Assembly: GCF_029167375.1 (NCBI RefSeq)
Contig: NZ_JARFTP010000001.1
Coordinates: 124,001 to 188,000 of the forward strand
DNA: 64,000 bases
Reading direction: 5' to 3'
Source: Tsukamurella sp. 8F
GTDB taxonomy: Bacteria; Actinomycetota; Actinomycetes; Mycobacteriales; Mycobacteriaceae
Translations under genes and position numbers: made by a program
The notes under the pieces: generated by a model
Seen by the model: only the letters and a program-made list of their open reading frames with translations
The model's database searches: none
What the model was told of the DNA's origin: nothing
In this document: piece by piece, positions 51,514-60,936 of the stretch
Layout of the letters: each line of letters opens with the position of its first letter
Position numbering within the stretch: the first letter of the stretch is position 1

Positions 51514-52748
51514 GGCGTACCCGCCTTGCGGAAGACCCACCGCAACCCGACGAACCGGCACACCGTCGCCACCAGGTTGGCGATCACGAGTGCACACAGC
51601 TGGAACGTCCTGCCGGCGTGCGGTACGTAGTGTTCGACCACGATCAGCGTGCCGCTCGTGAACAGCCACGCCAGGAGGAAGACCGCGAGCCCCTGCGCGT
51701 GGTGCTTGGCGAGCGAGCCCGAGCCGCGGACGCCGAACGTGAAGGCACGGTTCGCGGCGGTGTTGCCGACCGCGGTGACCAGCAGGGCGGTGAAGTTCGC
51801 TGCCTGCGCACCCATCACCGGGTGCAGTAGCAGGTAGAGGACCGCGTAGGCGATGGTGGATGCGACGCCGATGATGCCGAAGCGCACGAGCTGGCCCACC
51901 ATCCCGGGCGGCACACCCTCGACCTCGGTGTCGCGGTGCAGAGAAGTGCGGAGTTCGTCGAGGGGGAGTGCGCCCGTCGCGAGGGCCTTGCCGACTCGTG
52001 CCATACCTCTGAGATCCTTCTTGACGGTGTCCACGATGTCGACGCGGCTGTCTGGGTCGTCGATCCAGTCGACGGGGACCTCATGAATTCGCAGGCCCGC
52101 CCGCTCGGCTAGGACCAGCAACTCGGTGTCGAAGAACCATTCGCCGTCCTCGACGAGAGGGAGGAGCTTCCGGGCGACGTCGGTGCGCATGGCTTTGAAG
52201 CCGCACTGCGCGTCCGAGAACTTCGCCTGGAGTGCCGTATGTAACATGAAATTATAAGTGCGCGAGATGAATTCGCGCTTCGGGCCGCGAACCACTCGAG
52301 CCGATCGCGCGAGCCGCGAGCCGTACGCGACGTCAGAGTGTCCGGACAGCAGTGGCGCGACCAGTGGAAACAGTCCCTTGAGATCCGTCGAAAGGTCGAC
52401 ATCCATGTATGCGACCACTTCCGCGTGGGACTCCTCCCACACGCAGCGCAGCGCACGGCCGCGACCCTTGCGGTCGAGGTGCACCACGCGAACGCCTTCG
52501 ACGTCCTCGGCGAGGCCGCGGGCGACCTCGAGCGTGCGGTCGGTGCTCGCGTTGTCCGCGATGGTGATCCGGGCGGAGAAGGGGATGTGCGCATCGAGGT
52601 AGCGGCGGAGCGTTTCCACGCAGCCGGTCACCGTGTGTTGCTCGTTGTAGACGGGGATGACTATGTCGAGCACGGGAGCCGTGAACCCGGTCGGTTCCGG
52701 GGTCGGCTCGTCCGCCTGGCTCGCGGGGATGGTGGAGGTCGCGGTCAT
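51510..52748 (-). CDS. GT2 glycosyltransferase fused to a GtrA membrane domain
   Basis: A 412-residue two-domain protein. Residues 25-265 are a GT2 domain (LDIVIPVYNEQHTV, AYMDVDLST as the DxD motif, GPKREFISRTYNF, QCGFKAMRTDVA), like polyprenol-phosphate sugar synthases. Residues 280-412 are a GtrA domain with four helices (LVRFGIIGVASTIAYAVLYLLLHP onward), which moves the lipid-linked sugar across the membrane. It likely makes and flips the donor used by the GT39 enzyme encoded immediately downstream with a GTGA overlap. The sugar is not determined. ATG 52748. Confidence 0.92.
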   Translation of the reverse strand: MTATSTIPASQADEPTPEPTGFTAPVLDIVIPVYNEQHTVTGCVETLRRYLDAHIPFSARITIADNASTDRTLEVARGLAEDVEGVRVVHLDRKGRGRALRCVWEESHAEVVAYMDVDLSTDLKGLFPLVAPLLSGHSDVAYGSRLARSARVVRGPKREFISRTYNFMLHTALQAKFSDAQCGFKAMRTDVARKLLPLVEDGEWFFDTELLVLAERAGLRIHEVPVDWIDDPDSRVDIVDTVKKDLRGMARVGKALATGALPLDELRTSLHRDTEVEGVPPGMVGQLVRFGIIGVASTIAYAVLYLLLHPVMGAQAANFTALLVTAVGNTAANRAFTFGVRGSGSLAKHHAQGLAVFLLAWLFTSGTLIVVEHYVPHAGRTFQLCALVIANLVATVCRFVGLRWVFRKAGTP

Positions 52749-52970
52749 GGCACCGATATTCGGGTCCCGGTCTGCCCGCCCCCTGCCCCGAACCTGTGAG
52801 TCGGTTGGGAGCCGCCCTTCCTGGATCTGCGGAGGTGAGCCCCGGTCGTTCGGGCATGCACCGACCGTTCGGTCGCGCCCTCGCGAGTCGTGTTCGCCGA
52901 CAGCATCATCCGGACTTCTCGGACATGCTCGGCCGTCCGCCGCTAGTGTCTGATGTCGGAGGTGGCGGAG

Positions 52971-53456
52971 ATGAGTGTTTCGCGCAGGTGCAGCGCGCTT
53001 CTCGCAGGTGTGGCGCTCGCGGTCGCGCCGGCGGCGGTGGAGGCCGCTCCGGCTTCTGCCCTGTGCGTCGGAGTGGGGCTTCAGGAGACCTGCACGGGCG
53101 GGACATCGGTTCCGTCGCGGCCCCTTTCGGCGTTTCCCAGTGCCGGCGACTCATGCACCGGTACGACAGGCGCGACGGACGGGTTCGGGTTGACGTGTCG
53201 GAACGGGACGTGGGAGCGATCGTCGCCGCTCGTTGACGACGGCCCCGCACGGGAGGGGCAGAGGTGTTCGCAACCTTTCGCTACGACCACGCGGCTCGGC
53301 ACGACGTTCGAATGCACTGCGGGCACGTGGCATGAGAAGCCCAGGACAAGCGCCTTGAACGCGCGTCCGGGCACCGCATGCTCACCCCTCGGGGCGACGG
53401 CGACGTACCTTGGAACGACCCTCACGTGCCGTCTCGGGACGTGGCACAGGTTCTGA
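52971..53456 (+). CDS. Secreted Cys-repeat protein, three modules
   Basis: A 161-residue exported protein. A signal peptide (about 1-28) precedes three copies of a roughly 27-residue module with pattern G-x2-C-x(10-14)-L/F-G-x(2)-x-C-x2-G-T-W: AGDSCTGTTGATDGFGLTC, EGQRCSQPFATTTRLGTTF, and PGTACSPLGATATYLGTTL, each followed by Cys and GTW. Each module has two Cys, probably disulfide-bonded. I know no named family. ATG 52971 is chosen because GGAGG sits eight bases upstream; ATG 52953 adds six residues. The next gene encodes a related protein. Confidence 0.7.
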   Translation: MSVSRRCSALLAGVALAVAPAAVEAAPASALCVGVGLQETCTGGTSVPSRPLSAFPSAGDSCTGTTGATDGFGLTCRNGTWERSSPLVDDGPAREGQRCSQPFATTTRLGTTFECTAGTWHEKPRTSALNARPGTACSPLGATATYLGTTLTCRLGTWHRF

Positions 53457-53519
53457 GGTGCCGATCGGGCGTGCAGGGCTGATAATGGGACGCGATCTCC
53501 CGTGCGGAAGGATGCCGTG

Positions 53520-53891
53520 ATGCGTGCTCGATCGATGGTGGCGGTGGCGGCACTCGTGCTCGGGACCGCGGCGGCAGTTGCGGCGCCCGCCTCGGCGGAC
53601 GGCTGCGGTACATCCGGGACGGGAGCGATCATCGGCGGCGCCGACGCCGGAACGCAGCCCGGCTGCCGGGGCGGAGCGTGGGGTACGCCCGGCTCCGAGA
53701 AGCCGCGACTCGGCACGGCCTGTACCTCGGTGATCACCGGCCCGCATCAAGGCGTGGAGTGCAAGGGCGGCGTCTGGGTCCGCTGGCACACCACCCCCGC
53801 GCTCGGCGCTCCATGCACCCAGCCCGGACTGCACCGCGGCGCACTGGTGTGCGCCGTCGACGACAACGGCGCGCTCACCTGGCAGATCTAG
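53520..53891 (+). CDS. Secreted Cys-repeat protein, two modules
   Basis: A 123-residue exported protein. The signal peptide ends APASA before DGCG. It contains LGTACTSVITGPHQGVEC...GGVW and LGAPCTQPGLHRGALVC...ALTW, which match the module of the preceding protein (G-x2-C ... C-x2-3-G-x-W). A leading CGTSGTGAIIGG segment precedes them. ATG 53520 has AAGGAT upstream; GTG 53502 would add six residues. The two genes are 63 bp apart and probably arose by duplication with module gain or loss. Function unknown. Confidence 0.68.
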   Translation: MRARSMVAVAALVLGTAAAVAAPASADGCGTSGTGAIIGGADAGTQPGCRGGAWGTPGSEKPRLGTACTSVITGPHQGVECKGGVWVRWHTTPALGAPCTQPGLHRGALVCAVDDNGALTWQI

Positions 53892-53956
53892 CGCATTTCG
53901 CCCCGGCGATCCGCCACCGCCCCGTGCGTAGGCGCGGGGCGGCGCCGAGTCGATCA

Positions 53957-54769
53957 TCAGGCGATGGGGATGGCGATCTGATAGAGGGGAGCGTCGTCGT
54001 CGATCGTCTCGGGATCGGCGAGGAAGATCTGCTCGGGCGGGCCGGCCCATTCCGTATTCCGTTCGTGCGCCCACTCGGAGAGGATCTCGAACGCCACCAG
54101 TGAGTACGCGTCGCGCTTGGCGACGTCCACCGCTGCGTACCTGCCGGCCGGGGCCGTCACCACCGTCATCTCGGCGTGGTCCGGCGCGCCGGCGTCTTCC
54201 GTTATGGGGCAGCAGAATTCGACGGGGCACTCGGCGTCCGGGCCGATCTCGCCGTGGTAGCGCAGGAACGGCAGGCCGGCCACACCCTGGGGGTGCGCGA
54301 CGGCGCCGTAGCGTGCGAACAGGGCTCTGGCGAATTCGCCGATCCGATCGGATGTCAGTGACCGCGACGTCGTCCAGAGACGTCTCGCCGGGACGTCACG
54401 CGTGACAACGGTTGCTGTGTCGCTCATGTAATCGCTCCTTCTTCCGTCGACGCCGGCGACGAGGTGCTCGATCAGTGCGGTCCGGGCTCGGGTGATCCGC
54501 TGCAGTTCGGCGGCGTGGGACCGCAGCCGCGCTGCGAACTCGTCGGGCGCGAGGTCCAAGAGTTCGCCGATCTCGGCCAGAGGCACGTCCACCGAACGCA
54601 ACCGCGCGATCCATCGTGCACGTGGGAGCTGCTCGTCGGAGTAGCGGCGGTACCCGCTGTGCGGATCCACCGTCACGGGTTGCAGAAGCCCTGAGGCGTC
54701 ATAGAGCCGCAGGGCCTTCTGTGACAGTCGACTCGCACGCGCGAAATCGCCTATACCCATTGATCGCAC
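53957..54769 (-). CDS. MerR-family regulator with GyrI-like effector domain
   Basis: A 270-residue activator. The N-terminal MerR winged helix (IGDFARASRLSQKALRLYDASGLLQPVTVDPHSGYRRYSDEQL) and coiled coil (about 80-105) are typical. The C-terminal half (about 115-270) is a GyrI/BmrR-like small-molecule-binding domain, ending QIFLADPETIDDDAPLYQIAIPIA. It should sense hydrophobic or cationic drugs. GTG 54769 or ATG 54760 (MGIGDFARAS) starts it. A classic MerR dyad with an adjacent -35 lies 60 bp upstream, so it probably controls itself. No efflux gene adjoins. Confidence 0.88.
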   Translation of the reverse strand: MRSMGIGDFARASRLSQKALRLYDASGLLQPVTVDPHSGYRRYSDEQLPRARWIARLRSVDVPLAEIGELLDLAPDEFAARLRSHAAELQRITRARTALIEHLVAGVDGRRSDYMSDTATVVTRDVPARRLWTTSRSLTSDRIGEFARALFARYGAVAHPQGVAGLPFLRYHGEIGPDAECPVEFCCPITEDAGAPDHAEMTVVTAPAGRYAAVDVAKRDAYSLVAFEILSEWAHERNTEWAGPPEQIFLADPETIDDDAPLYQIAIPIA

Positions 54770-54828
54770 GGGCGACCCCTTCGTCTGCGTCTTCGCCGGA
54801 CGACCCTCGCCGGCATCTTCACGCTGTT

Positions 54829-54851
54829 CTCTGCCCCTGGGGCAGAGTCAA
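54829..54851 (-). promoter_or_regulatory. MerR operator and -35 box
   Basis: CTCTGCCCCTGGGGCAGAG (54829-54847) is a perfect dyad with 9-bp arms about one base. On the minus strand TTGACT (54851-54846) directly abuts it as a -35 box, the standard MerR layout with the dyad in the spacer. No good -10 element is obvious. Confidence 0.78.
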
Positions 54852-54910
54852 ACTCCGTCGTACCCCGTTAGGGTTGCACTCACCCAGCGATGTGGCACTG
54901 GAGGCGACGG

Positions 54911-55365
54911 ATGCGGTCTGCGCTGGAGCATGCGCGTGCGCTGATCGAGGCCCACGTGCCGCCCGCAGCCGTCCAGCGGCCAACGCAGCTTTCGTACGTG
55001 GTGATGCGTACCGGCTGCCGTTCGCGGACGGCACGTTCGATGCTGTCTATTGCTTCGGCGCCCTCGACCTCATGGCCGAACCGGGAAGCGTCATCGCGGA
55101 GATGTCCCGAGTTCTCCGACCCCGAGGCCGTGTCGCCGTGTCCACCACGTTCCGTGGGCACCGCGCCGTTGTTTCGGCGGCGGCGTCTCTGGTCGGCAGA
55201 CTGGTCGGGTTCCGAATGTTCGACGCGAACGAACTCGTCGACGCCTTCGAAGCAAGTGACCTGGTCGAGGTTCGTCGGGACATCGATCGACTGTTCCAGC
55301 ATGTCAGCGGTGTGAAAGTGGAGCGCCCGTCTGGCCCGGGACGCGGCGGCGACGGTGTGGGGTGA
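54911..55365 (+). pseudogene. Truncated, frameshifted SAM methyltransferase remnant
   Basis: The C-terminal half of a class I methyltransferase is readable from about 54982 to the stop at 55363: VRGDAYRLPFADGTFDAVYC, then VIAEMSRVLRPRGRVAVST and a helical tail. The preceding homologous helix ALEHARALIEAHVPPAAVQ is in another frame (from 54911), so a frameshift lies near 54982. The SAM-binding glycine motif that should come before it is missing. It therefore appears to be a decayed gene, left beside the MerR regulator, with no intact start. Confidence 0.7.
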
Positions 55366-55502
55366 TGTTAGCGGCAGGCTGACCTGCAGATTCAGCTGCG
55401 GCGCGGGCACCTGGCAGAACTAGACCCGGCGGGCCGGGGAACCTGTCGTACTTCTCCGATACCGTCGCGGGGGAATCGATCGTCGTCCCCTGGGAGGCAC
55501 CA

Positions 55503-57629
55503 GTGACCGCCGCACAGCAACTGATGGGGAGCCGCGCGGAGCGCGCGACGGAGGTCATCGGTGCGCTGGCCGGCCCCGGAGCGCGACTCCGCGAGGACCA
55601 GGAGATCGCGGTCGCCGCGCTGGTCGAGCCCGCCGCGCGGGTGCTGGTCGTCCAGGCGACCGGCTGGGGCAAGTCGGCGGTGTACTGGGTGGCCACGGCG
55701 ATCCGCCGAAGTGAGGGCGCGGGCCCCGCACTGATCGTCTCGCCGCTGTTGTCGCTGATGCGCGATCAGGTCGGTGCCGCCCGGCGCGCGGGTCTACGGG
55801 CGGCCACACTGAACTCAGCCAACTTCGACGAGTGGAACGCGATCGAGGACGCGCTGCGCGCAGGAGAGATCGACGTGCTCCTCGTGTCGCCGGAACGCCT
55901 GGCGAATCCGTCGTTCGGTCGTCGCGTACTCGACGCACTCACCGGCAACCTCGGCCTGTTGGTGATCGATGAAGCGCACGCTGTCTCGGACTGGGGTCAC
56001 GACTTCCGGCCTGATTACCGGCGTGTGTCCGACGTGCTGACCAGGCTCCATCCCGATACGCCGGTCCTCGCCACCACGGCGACCGCGAACGCGCGTGTCA
56101 CCGAGGACGTCGCGGCTCAGCTGGGCGACGCGACGCTGGTGCTGCGGGGCCCACTCGCGCGTCGCTCGCTGCAACTCAACGTTCTGCCGCAGCTGTCGCC
56201 GATCCAGCGCTACGCGTGGATCGCCGAGCGCATCGACCGGTTGCCGGGGTCCGGCATCGTCTACGTCCTCACGGTCGCGGACGCCCAGCGCCTCGTCGAT
56301 GCGATTCGGGCAGTCCACGGCGACGCGATACCGGTCGCCGCCTATACCGGGCAGCTCGACGCGGACACCCGCGAGCAGCTCGAAGACGCGTTGCGGGCCA
56401 ACGAGCTCAAGGCGCTCGTCGCCACGTCCGCTCTGGGGATGGGGTTCGACAAGCCCGATCTGGGATTCGTGGTGCACATCGGCTCGCCACCCTCGCCGGT
56501 GTCCTATTACCAGCAGGTCGGGCGTGCCGGGCGCGCCATCGATCACGCGGTCGTAGCCCTCCTGCCGTCGCCATCCGATGCCGGCGTGTGGGACTACTTC
56601 GCGACAGCGACCATCCCGGACCCGGAACAGATGGGCACGGTCCTTCGTGCGCTTGCAGATGCCGAGATAGATGCGCCGCCGTCCGCGGTCGCGCTCGAGG
56701 CGGGTACGGGTATTCGTCGCACGCGGATAGAGCTCATGCTCAAGCAGCTCGCCGTCGACGGTGCCGTAGACCGGGTGGACGGCGGCTGGCGCGCGACGGG
56801 TGCGCCGTGGCACTTCGACGCGAAGCACTACGAGGGCATCGTCGCGGTGCGCCGCCGGGAGGCCGACATCATGCGCGCGTACACGCGGGGAGACCGATGC
56901 CTCATGCAGTTGCTCACCGAGTCGCTCGACGACCCGGACGCCGCCGAATGCGGGCGGTGTTCCGTGTGCCTCGGCCGGCGCCCGGAGCAGCTCGACGGGG
57001 CACCGGACCGTGCCACTGTCACGAACGTGGCTCGCGCGCTTCGGCGGAACAGTCAGGTACTCGAGCCGCGCAAGATGTGGCCGGGCGGCGCTTTCGGCAC
57101 ACGCGGTCGCATACCGCCCGGTCTAGCCGCGGAGCGTGGGCGGGTACTGGTGTTCGCCGACGCTCCTGAATGGGTGGACACTCTGGCTGCGGCCCGAGCG
57201 GGCGATGCGGAGGCGCTCGATGAATTGGCCGATGCCGCGGTCGGCACGCTGGCGCGGTGGCGGGACGACTGGGTCGCACGCCCCGAGGTCGTCGTATCGC
57301 TGCAGCTCACCGGCACGCAGCACCCGGTCCAGCCCGTCGCGGACCGTATCGCCAACGTCGGCAGGCTCGGGCGCGCCGCCCTCCCGTCGGGCTCCGGTCC
57401 CCGTCCCGGGCGCGACGCATCAGGAGCAGAGGAGGCCGCGTACTGGCGCGACACACTCGCGGACGCCGCCACACACGACGTCGTCGACGGCGACTCGGTG
57501 CAGGGCGCGACAGCGCTGTTGGTGGTCGACTCGAGCTCCACAGGGTGGCCCGTCACGGTAGCGGCGGCACGGCTTCGAGAGGCCGGTGCGCGCGCCGTCC
57601 TGCCGCTGCTGATCCACCGACCGGCGTGA
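55503..57629 (+). CDS. RecQ-family DNA helicase with phosphoribosyltransferase-like C-terminus
   Basis: A 708-residue helicase. The motor domains hold QATGWGKS (Walker A, 51-58), LLVIDEAHAVSDWGHDFRPDY (DEAH 156-159), LATTATAN, SALGMGFDKPDLGFVVH and QQVGRAGR. Cys ligands of a RecQ zinc site follow (RCLMQLL...ECGRCSVC). The C-terminal part (about 560-708) is not HRDC; it ends in GATALLVVDSSSTGWPVTVAAARLREAGARAVLPLL, which looks like the PRPP-binding strand-loop of phosphoribosyltransferases. Mycobacterium tuberculosis lacks RecQ, so this is an accessory helicase of the related genera. It starts with GTG 55503. Confidence 0.87.
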   Translation: MTAAQQLMGSRAERATEVIGALAGPGARLREDQEIAVAALVEPAARVLVVQATGWGKSAVYWVATAIRRSEGAGPALIVSPLLSLMRDQVGAARRAGLRAATLNSANFDEWNAIEDALRAGEIDVLLVSPERLANPSFGRRVLDALTGNLGLLVIDEAHAVSDWGHDFRPDYRRVSDVLTRLHPDTPVLATTATANARVTEDVAAQLGDATLVLRGPLARRSLQLNVLPQLSPIQRYAWIAERIDRLPGSGIVYVLTVADAQRLVDAIRAVHGDAIPVAAYTGQLDADTREQLEDALRANELKALVATSALGMGFDKPDLGFVVHIGSPPSPVSYYQQVGRAGRAIDHAVVALLPSPSDAGVWDYFATATIPDPEQMGTVLRALADAEIDAPPSAVALEAGTGIRRTRIELMLKQLAVDGAVDRVDGGWRATGAPWHFDAKHYEGIVAVRRREADIMRAYTRGDRCLMQLLTESLDDPDAAECGRCSVCLGRRPEQLDGAPDRATVTNVARALRRNSQVLEPRKMWPGGAFGTRGRIPPGLAAERGRVLVFADAPEWVDTLAAARAGDAEALDELADAAVGTLARWRDDWVARPEVVVSLQLTGTQHPVQPVADRIANVGRLGRAALPSGSGPRPGRDASGAEEAAYWRDTLADAATHDVVDGDSVQGATALLVVDSSSTGWPVTVAAARLREAGARAVLPLLIHRPA

Positions 57630-57795
57630 GCCGAACCCGGCGCAGCGGGTCGAGCGCGGCGCCCCGCGTGGACGATATGGAACACTGGACGACCGAGTGC
57701 CGTCCGAATACAGGCGGCAGCGAAGGTCCGCGGAGATCCCGCGGGCCCGACCCGCGGGGCGACCGCGGGCCCACCCCGAGGAGTTTGGATCTTTT

Positions 57796-58155
57796 ATGGC
57801 CTCCGCCGCCCTGATGCCCATCCTGCTGATCGTCCTGGTCGGCTTCATGGTGTTCAGCTTCCGCAAGCAGAAGAAGCAGGTGAACGAGCAGACCGCGATG
57901 CAGGAGAGTCTGCAGCCTGGTACCCGCGTCATGACCAGCTCCGGCATGTACGGCACCATCGTCGGCCTGGGGGAGGACACCATCGATCTCGAGATCGCGC
58001 CCGGCCTCGTCACGACCTGGGTCCGTCGCGCCGTGCTCAAAGTCATCGAGCCCGAGACCACTGACGCGCCGTCGATCGAGTCGATCGACGAGGAGGACGA
58101 CGCAGCCCCGCGCGTCGACCTCGACAAGGACGACCGGGACGGCGACGACCGCTAG
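57796..58155 (+). CDS. yajC: Sec translocase accessory subunit YajC
   Basis: A 119-residue protein with one N-terminal helix ([21 protein letters not shown]), the conserved [34 protein letters not shown], and an acidic tail. It associates with SecDF. GAGGAG is at 57777-57782, about 12 bases before ATG 57796; longer readings to 57697 add an arginine-rich stretch that is not family-like. It begins the conserved yajC-secD-secF-apt-rel order. Confidence 0.93.
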   Translation: MASAALMPILLIVLVGFMVFSFRKQKKQVNEQTAMQESLQPGTRVMTSSGMYGTIVGLGEDTIDLEIAPGLVTTWVRRAVLKVIEPETTDAPSIESIDEEDDAAPRVDLDKDDRDGDDR

Positions 58156-58220
58156 TCGGCCGGCGGCCAGACCGCCTCAGTGAAGTCCTCGCCCCCAGAA
58201 TTCAAGGAGCCGACACCGAA

Positions 58221-59816
58221 GTGGCACAGACCTCGTCGAGCATCGACATCAGCCCGAAGCGCCTGCTGCTGGCGTTCGGCGTGTTCGTCGTCGCCATCTA
58301 TGCGCTGGTCTTCCTGACCGGCGACAAGAAGCCGGTGCCCAAGCTGGGCATCGACCTGCAGGGCGGAACGACCGTCACGCTGCAGGCGATCACGCCGGAC
58401 GGCAAGGCGCCGGACAAGACCTCCCTCGAGCGGGCGCAGGAGATCATCGACAAGCGCGTCAACGGGCTCGGCGTGTCCGGCTCGACGGTGCAGATCAACG
58501 GCTCGAACCTGGTGATCACGGTCCCCGGGCAGGACGGTGATCAGGCGCGTGCGCTCGGTCAGACGGCGCGTCTCTACGTCCGGCCTGTAGTGGCGACGGA
58601 GGCTGCGCAGGTCCCGGCTCCGGGAGCCAAGACTCCCGAGGCGCCGGACATGACCGATCCGGCCGTCGCGAAGAAGGCGATCGCAGACGCGAAGGCGACG
58701 CGGCAGAGCGCCGACCAGGCGACACAGCAGAAGGCCATGAAGGCGCTGAACTGCTCGCTGCCCGACCCCCTCGCAGGCAACGACGATCCCAAGCTCCCGC
58801 TGGTCGCCTGCGGCCAGGACCACACCGCGGTGTACACGCTGGGCCCGTCGATCATCGACGGCCAGCAGATCACCGAGGCCAGTGCTGGGTTCGACCAGCA
58901 GGGCGGCCAGTACGTCGTGCAGCTCAAGTACGACGGGAACGCCACCAAGGTGTGGGCGGACTATACGGCCAAGAACGTCGGCAAGGGTGCGGCATTCGTG
59001 CTCGACTCCCAGGTCGTGTCTGCGCCCACCATCAACGGGCCGATCCCCGGCGGTGAGACCCAGGTGACAGGCCAGTTCTCCCAGTCCGAGGCGAACGACC
59101 TCGCGAACGTCCTCAAGTACGGCTCGCTGCCGTTGTCGTTCAAGCCGGGCACCGCGCAGACCATCAGCGCGACCCTCGGCTTCGCCTCGCTCAAGGCGGG
59201 GCTCCTGGCGGGGCTCATCGGGCTGGTCCTCGTCCTGGTCTACGCGCTGCTCTATTACCGAGCGCTCGGCATCCTGACCGCGCTCTCCCTGCTGCTGTCG
59301 GTAGCCTTGATCTACGGCCTGCTGGTGCTGCTGGGCCGGTGGATCGGGTACTCGCTCGACCTGTCCGGCATCGCCGGCATCATCATCGGTATCGGCATGA
59401 CGGCCGACTCGTTCGTCGTCTATTTCGAGCGGATAAAGGACGAGATACGCGAGGGCAGGACGTTCCGGTCCGCTGTGCCGCGGGGCTGGGCACGCGCCCG
59501 CCGCACCATCTGGACGGGCAACGCGGTGTCATTCCTGGCGGCGGCTGTCCTCTACGTGCTCGCGATCGGCGAGGTCAAGGGCTTCGCGTTCACGCTGGGC
59601 CTGTCGACCATTCTCGACATCGTGATCGTCTTCCTCGTGACGCACCCGCTCGTGCACTACGCGTCGCGGACCGAGATGTTCTCGAAGCCGTCGATGAACG
59701 GTCTGGGGGCCATGCAGCGCGTCGCGCACGAGCACCGAGTCGCCACCGCTTCGGCGTCGACGGGAGCCGTGTCCTCGGGCGCGGGCTCGTCGGTGACCAC
59801 GGACAAGGAGGTCTGA
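58221..59816 (+). CDS. secD: Protein translocase subunit SecD
   Basis: A 531-residue polytopic protein. An N-terminal helix is followed by a large periplasmic-type domain with the D1 signature [17 protein letters not shown] and [28 protein letters not shown], then five helices ([58 protein letters not shown]). With SecF it uses the proton-motive force to aid export. GTG 58221. The Ala/Gln-rich segment at about 150-180 ([20 protein letters not shown]) is an insertion in the outer domain, also present in actinobacterial SecD. Confidence 0.96.
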   Translation: MAQTSSSIDISPKRLLLAFGVFVVAIYALVFLTGDKKPVPKLGIDLQGGTTVTLQAITPDGKAPDKTSLERAQEIIDKRVNGLGVSGSTVQINGSNLVITVPGQDGDQARALGQTARLYVRPVVATEAAQVPAPGAKTPEAPDMTDPAVAKKAIADAKATRQSADQATQQKAMKALNCSLPDPLAGNDDPKLPLVACGQDHTAVYTLGPSIIDGQQITEASAGFDQQGGQYVVQLKYDGNATKVWADYTAKNVGKGAAFVLDSQVVSAPTINGPIPGGETQVTGQFSQSEANDLANVLKYGSLPLSFKPGTAQTISATLGFASLKAGLLAGLIGLVLVLVYALLYYRALGILTALSLLLSVALIYGLLVLLGRWIGYSLDLSGIAGIIIGIGMTADSFVVYFERIKDEIREGRTFRSAVPRGWARARRTIWTGNAVSFLAAAVLYVLAIGEVKGFAFTLGLSTILDIVIVFLVTHPLVHYASRTEMFSKPSMNGLGAMQRVAHEHRVATASASTGAVSSGAGSSVTTDKEV

Positions 59817-59817
59817 C

Positions 59818-60936
59818 GTGACCGCAACCGCCACGCAGGCACATCACGAGGGCTTCCTCTCGAAGCTGTATACCGGTACCGGCGCGTTCGCGATCGTCGG
59901 GCGCCGCAAGGTCTGGTACGCAGCGACTGGGATCATCGTCGCGGTCGCGATCATCGGTATCATCGTGCGCGGCTTCACGTTGAGCATCGACTTCCGCGGC
60001 GGCACGCAGGTGTCGTTCCCGGTGACCGGTTCGGCCGACACCGCAGCCGTCGAGAGGATCGTCACGGATGCGACCGGCACCGCGCCGGCGTCCGTACAGA
60101 CCGCCGGCACGGGCTCGACTGCGACGTACCAGATCGCGACCAGCGAGATGAACAACGATGACATCGCGAAGGTCCGCACCGCGCTGTTCGACCGGTTCCA
60201 TCCGGAGGGTAGGGACGGGAGACCGTCCGCCGCGGCGATCAGTTTCTCCGACGTCAGCTCGACGTGGGGCGCGCAGATAACCCGCAAGGCGATCATCGCG
60301 CTGATCGTCTTCCTGGTGATCGTCACCGCCTATATCGCGGTCCGGTTCCGGGAGTGGGGCATGGCGCTCGCGGCGCTGGCCTCGCTGTTCTTCGACGTCA
60401 TCGTCACCGCCGGCGTCTACGCCTGGGTCGGTTTCCAGGTCAGCCCGGCGACGGTGATCGGCCTGCTCACGATTCTCGGCTTCTCGCTGTACGACACCGT
60501 GGTGGTGTTCGACAAGGTCGAGGAGAACGTGCGCGGCTTCCAGCACACGACCCGGAGAACGTACGCGGAGCAGGCGAATCTCGCGGTCAACCAGACTCTG
60601 ATGCGGTCCATCAACACCACGGTGATCTCGGTGCTGCCGATCATCGCGCTCATGGTGATCGCGGCATGGATGCTGGGCGTGGGGACGCTGAACGACCTCG
60701 CGCTGATCCAGCTGGTCGGTGTCGTCGTCGGCACGTACTCGTCCATCTTCTTCGCGACGCCGCTGCTGGTGTCGTTCAAGGAGCGCACGGAGGAGGTTCG
60801 GCGCCACACCGCGAAGGTCATGGCCCGTCGCGCCCGCGAGGAGGGCGGGGGAGTCGGCACCGCGTCCGAGCCACAGGAAGTACCGGCGAAGCCCGCGGCC
60901 CGCCCCACGACGAAGCGCGCGCGGCGCCGTGGCTGA
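59818..60936 (+). CDS. secF: Protein translocase subunit SecF
   Basis: A 372-residue membrane protein. SecF signature: FTLSIDFRGGTQVSFPV, then SSTWGAQITRKAIIALIVFLVIVTAYIAVRFREWGMALAALASLFFDVIVTAGVYA and TILGFSLYDTVVVFDKVEENVR. Six helices are expected. GTG 59818 is one base after the secD stop. The C-terminus is basic ([11 protein letters not shown]) and overlaps apt by eight bases, so secF and apt are translationally linked. Confidence 0.96.
   Translation: MTATATQAHHEGFLSKLYTGTGAFAIVGRRKVWYAATGIIVAVAIIGIIVRGFTLSIDFRGGTQVSFPVTGSADTAAVERIVTDATGTAPASVQTAGTGSTATYQIATSEMNNDDIAKVRTALFDRFHPEGRDGRPSAAAISFSDVSSTWGAQITRKAIIALIVFLVIVTAYIAVRFREWGMALAALASLFFDVIVTAGVYAWVGFQVSPATVIGLLTILGFSLYDTVVVFDKVEENVRGFQHTTRRTYAEQANLAVNQTLMRSINTTVISVLPIIALMVIAAWMLGVGTLNDLALIQLVGVVVGTYSSIFFATPLLVSFKERTEEVRRHTAKVMARRAREEGGGVGTASEPQEVPAKPAARPTTKRARRRG

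Noticed and set aside
57712-57775. GC-rich direct and inverted repeats before yajC
   Set aside because: The repeated CCGCGGGCCC units are short and expected by chance at this GC content; no clear structure.
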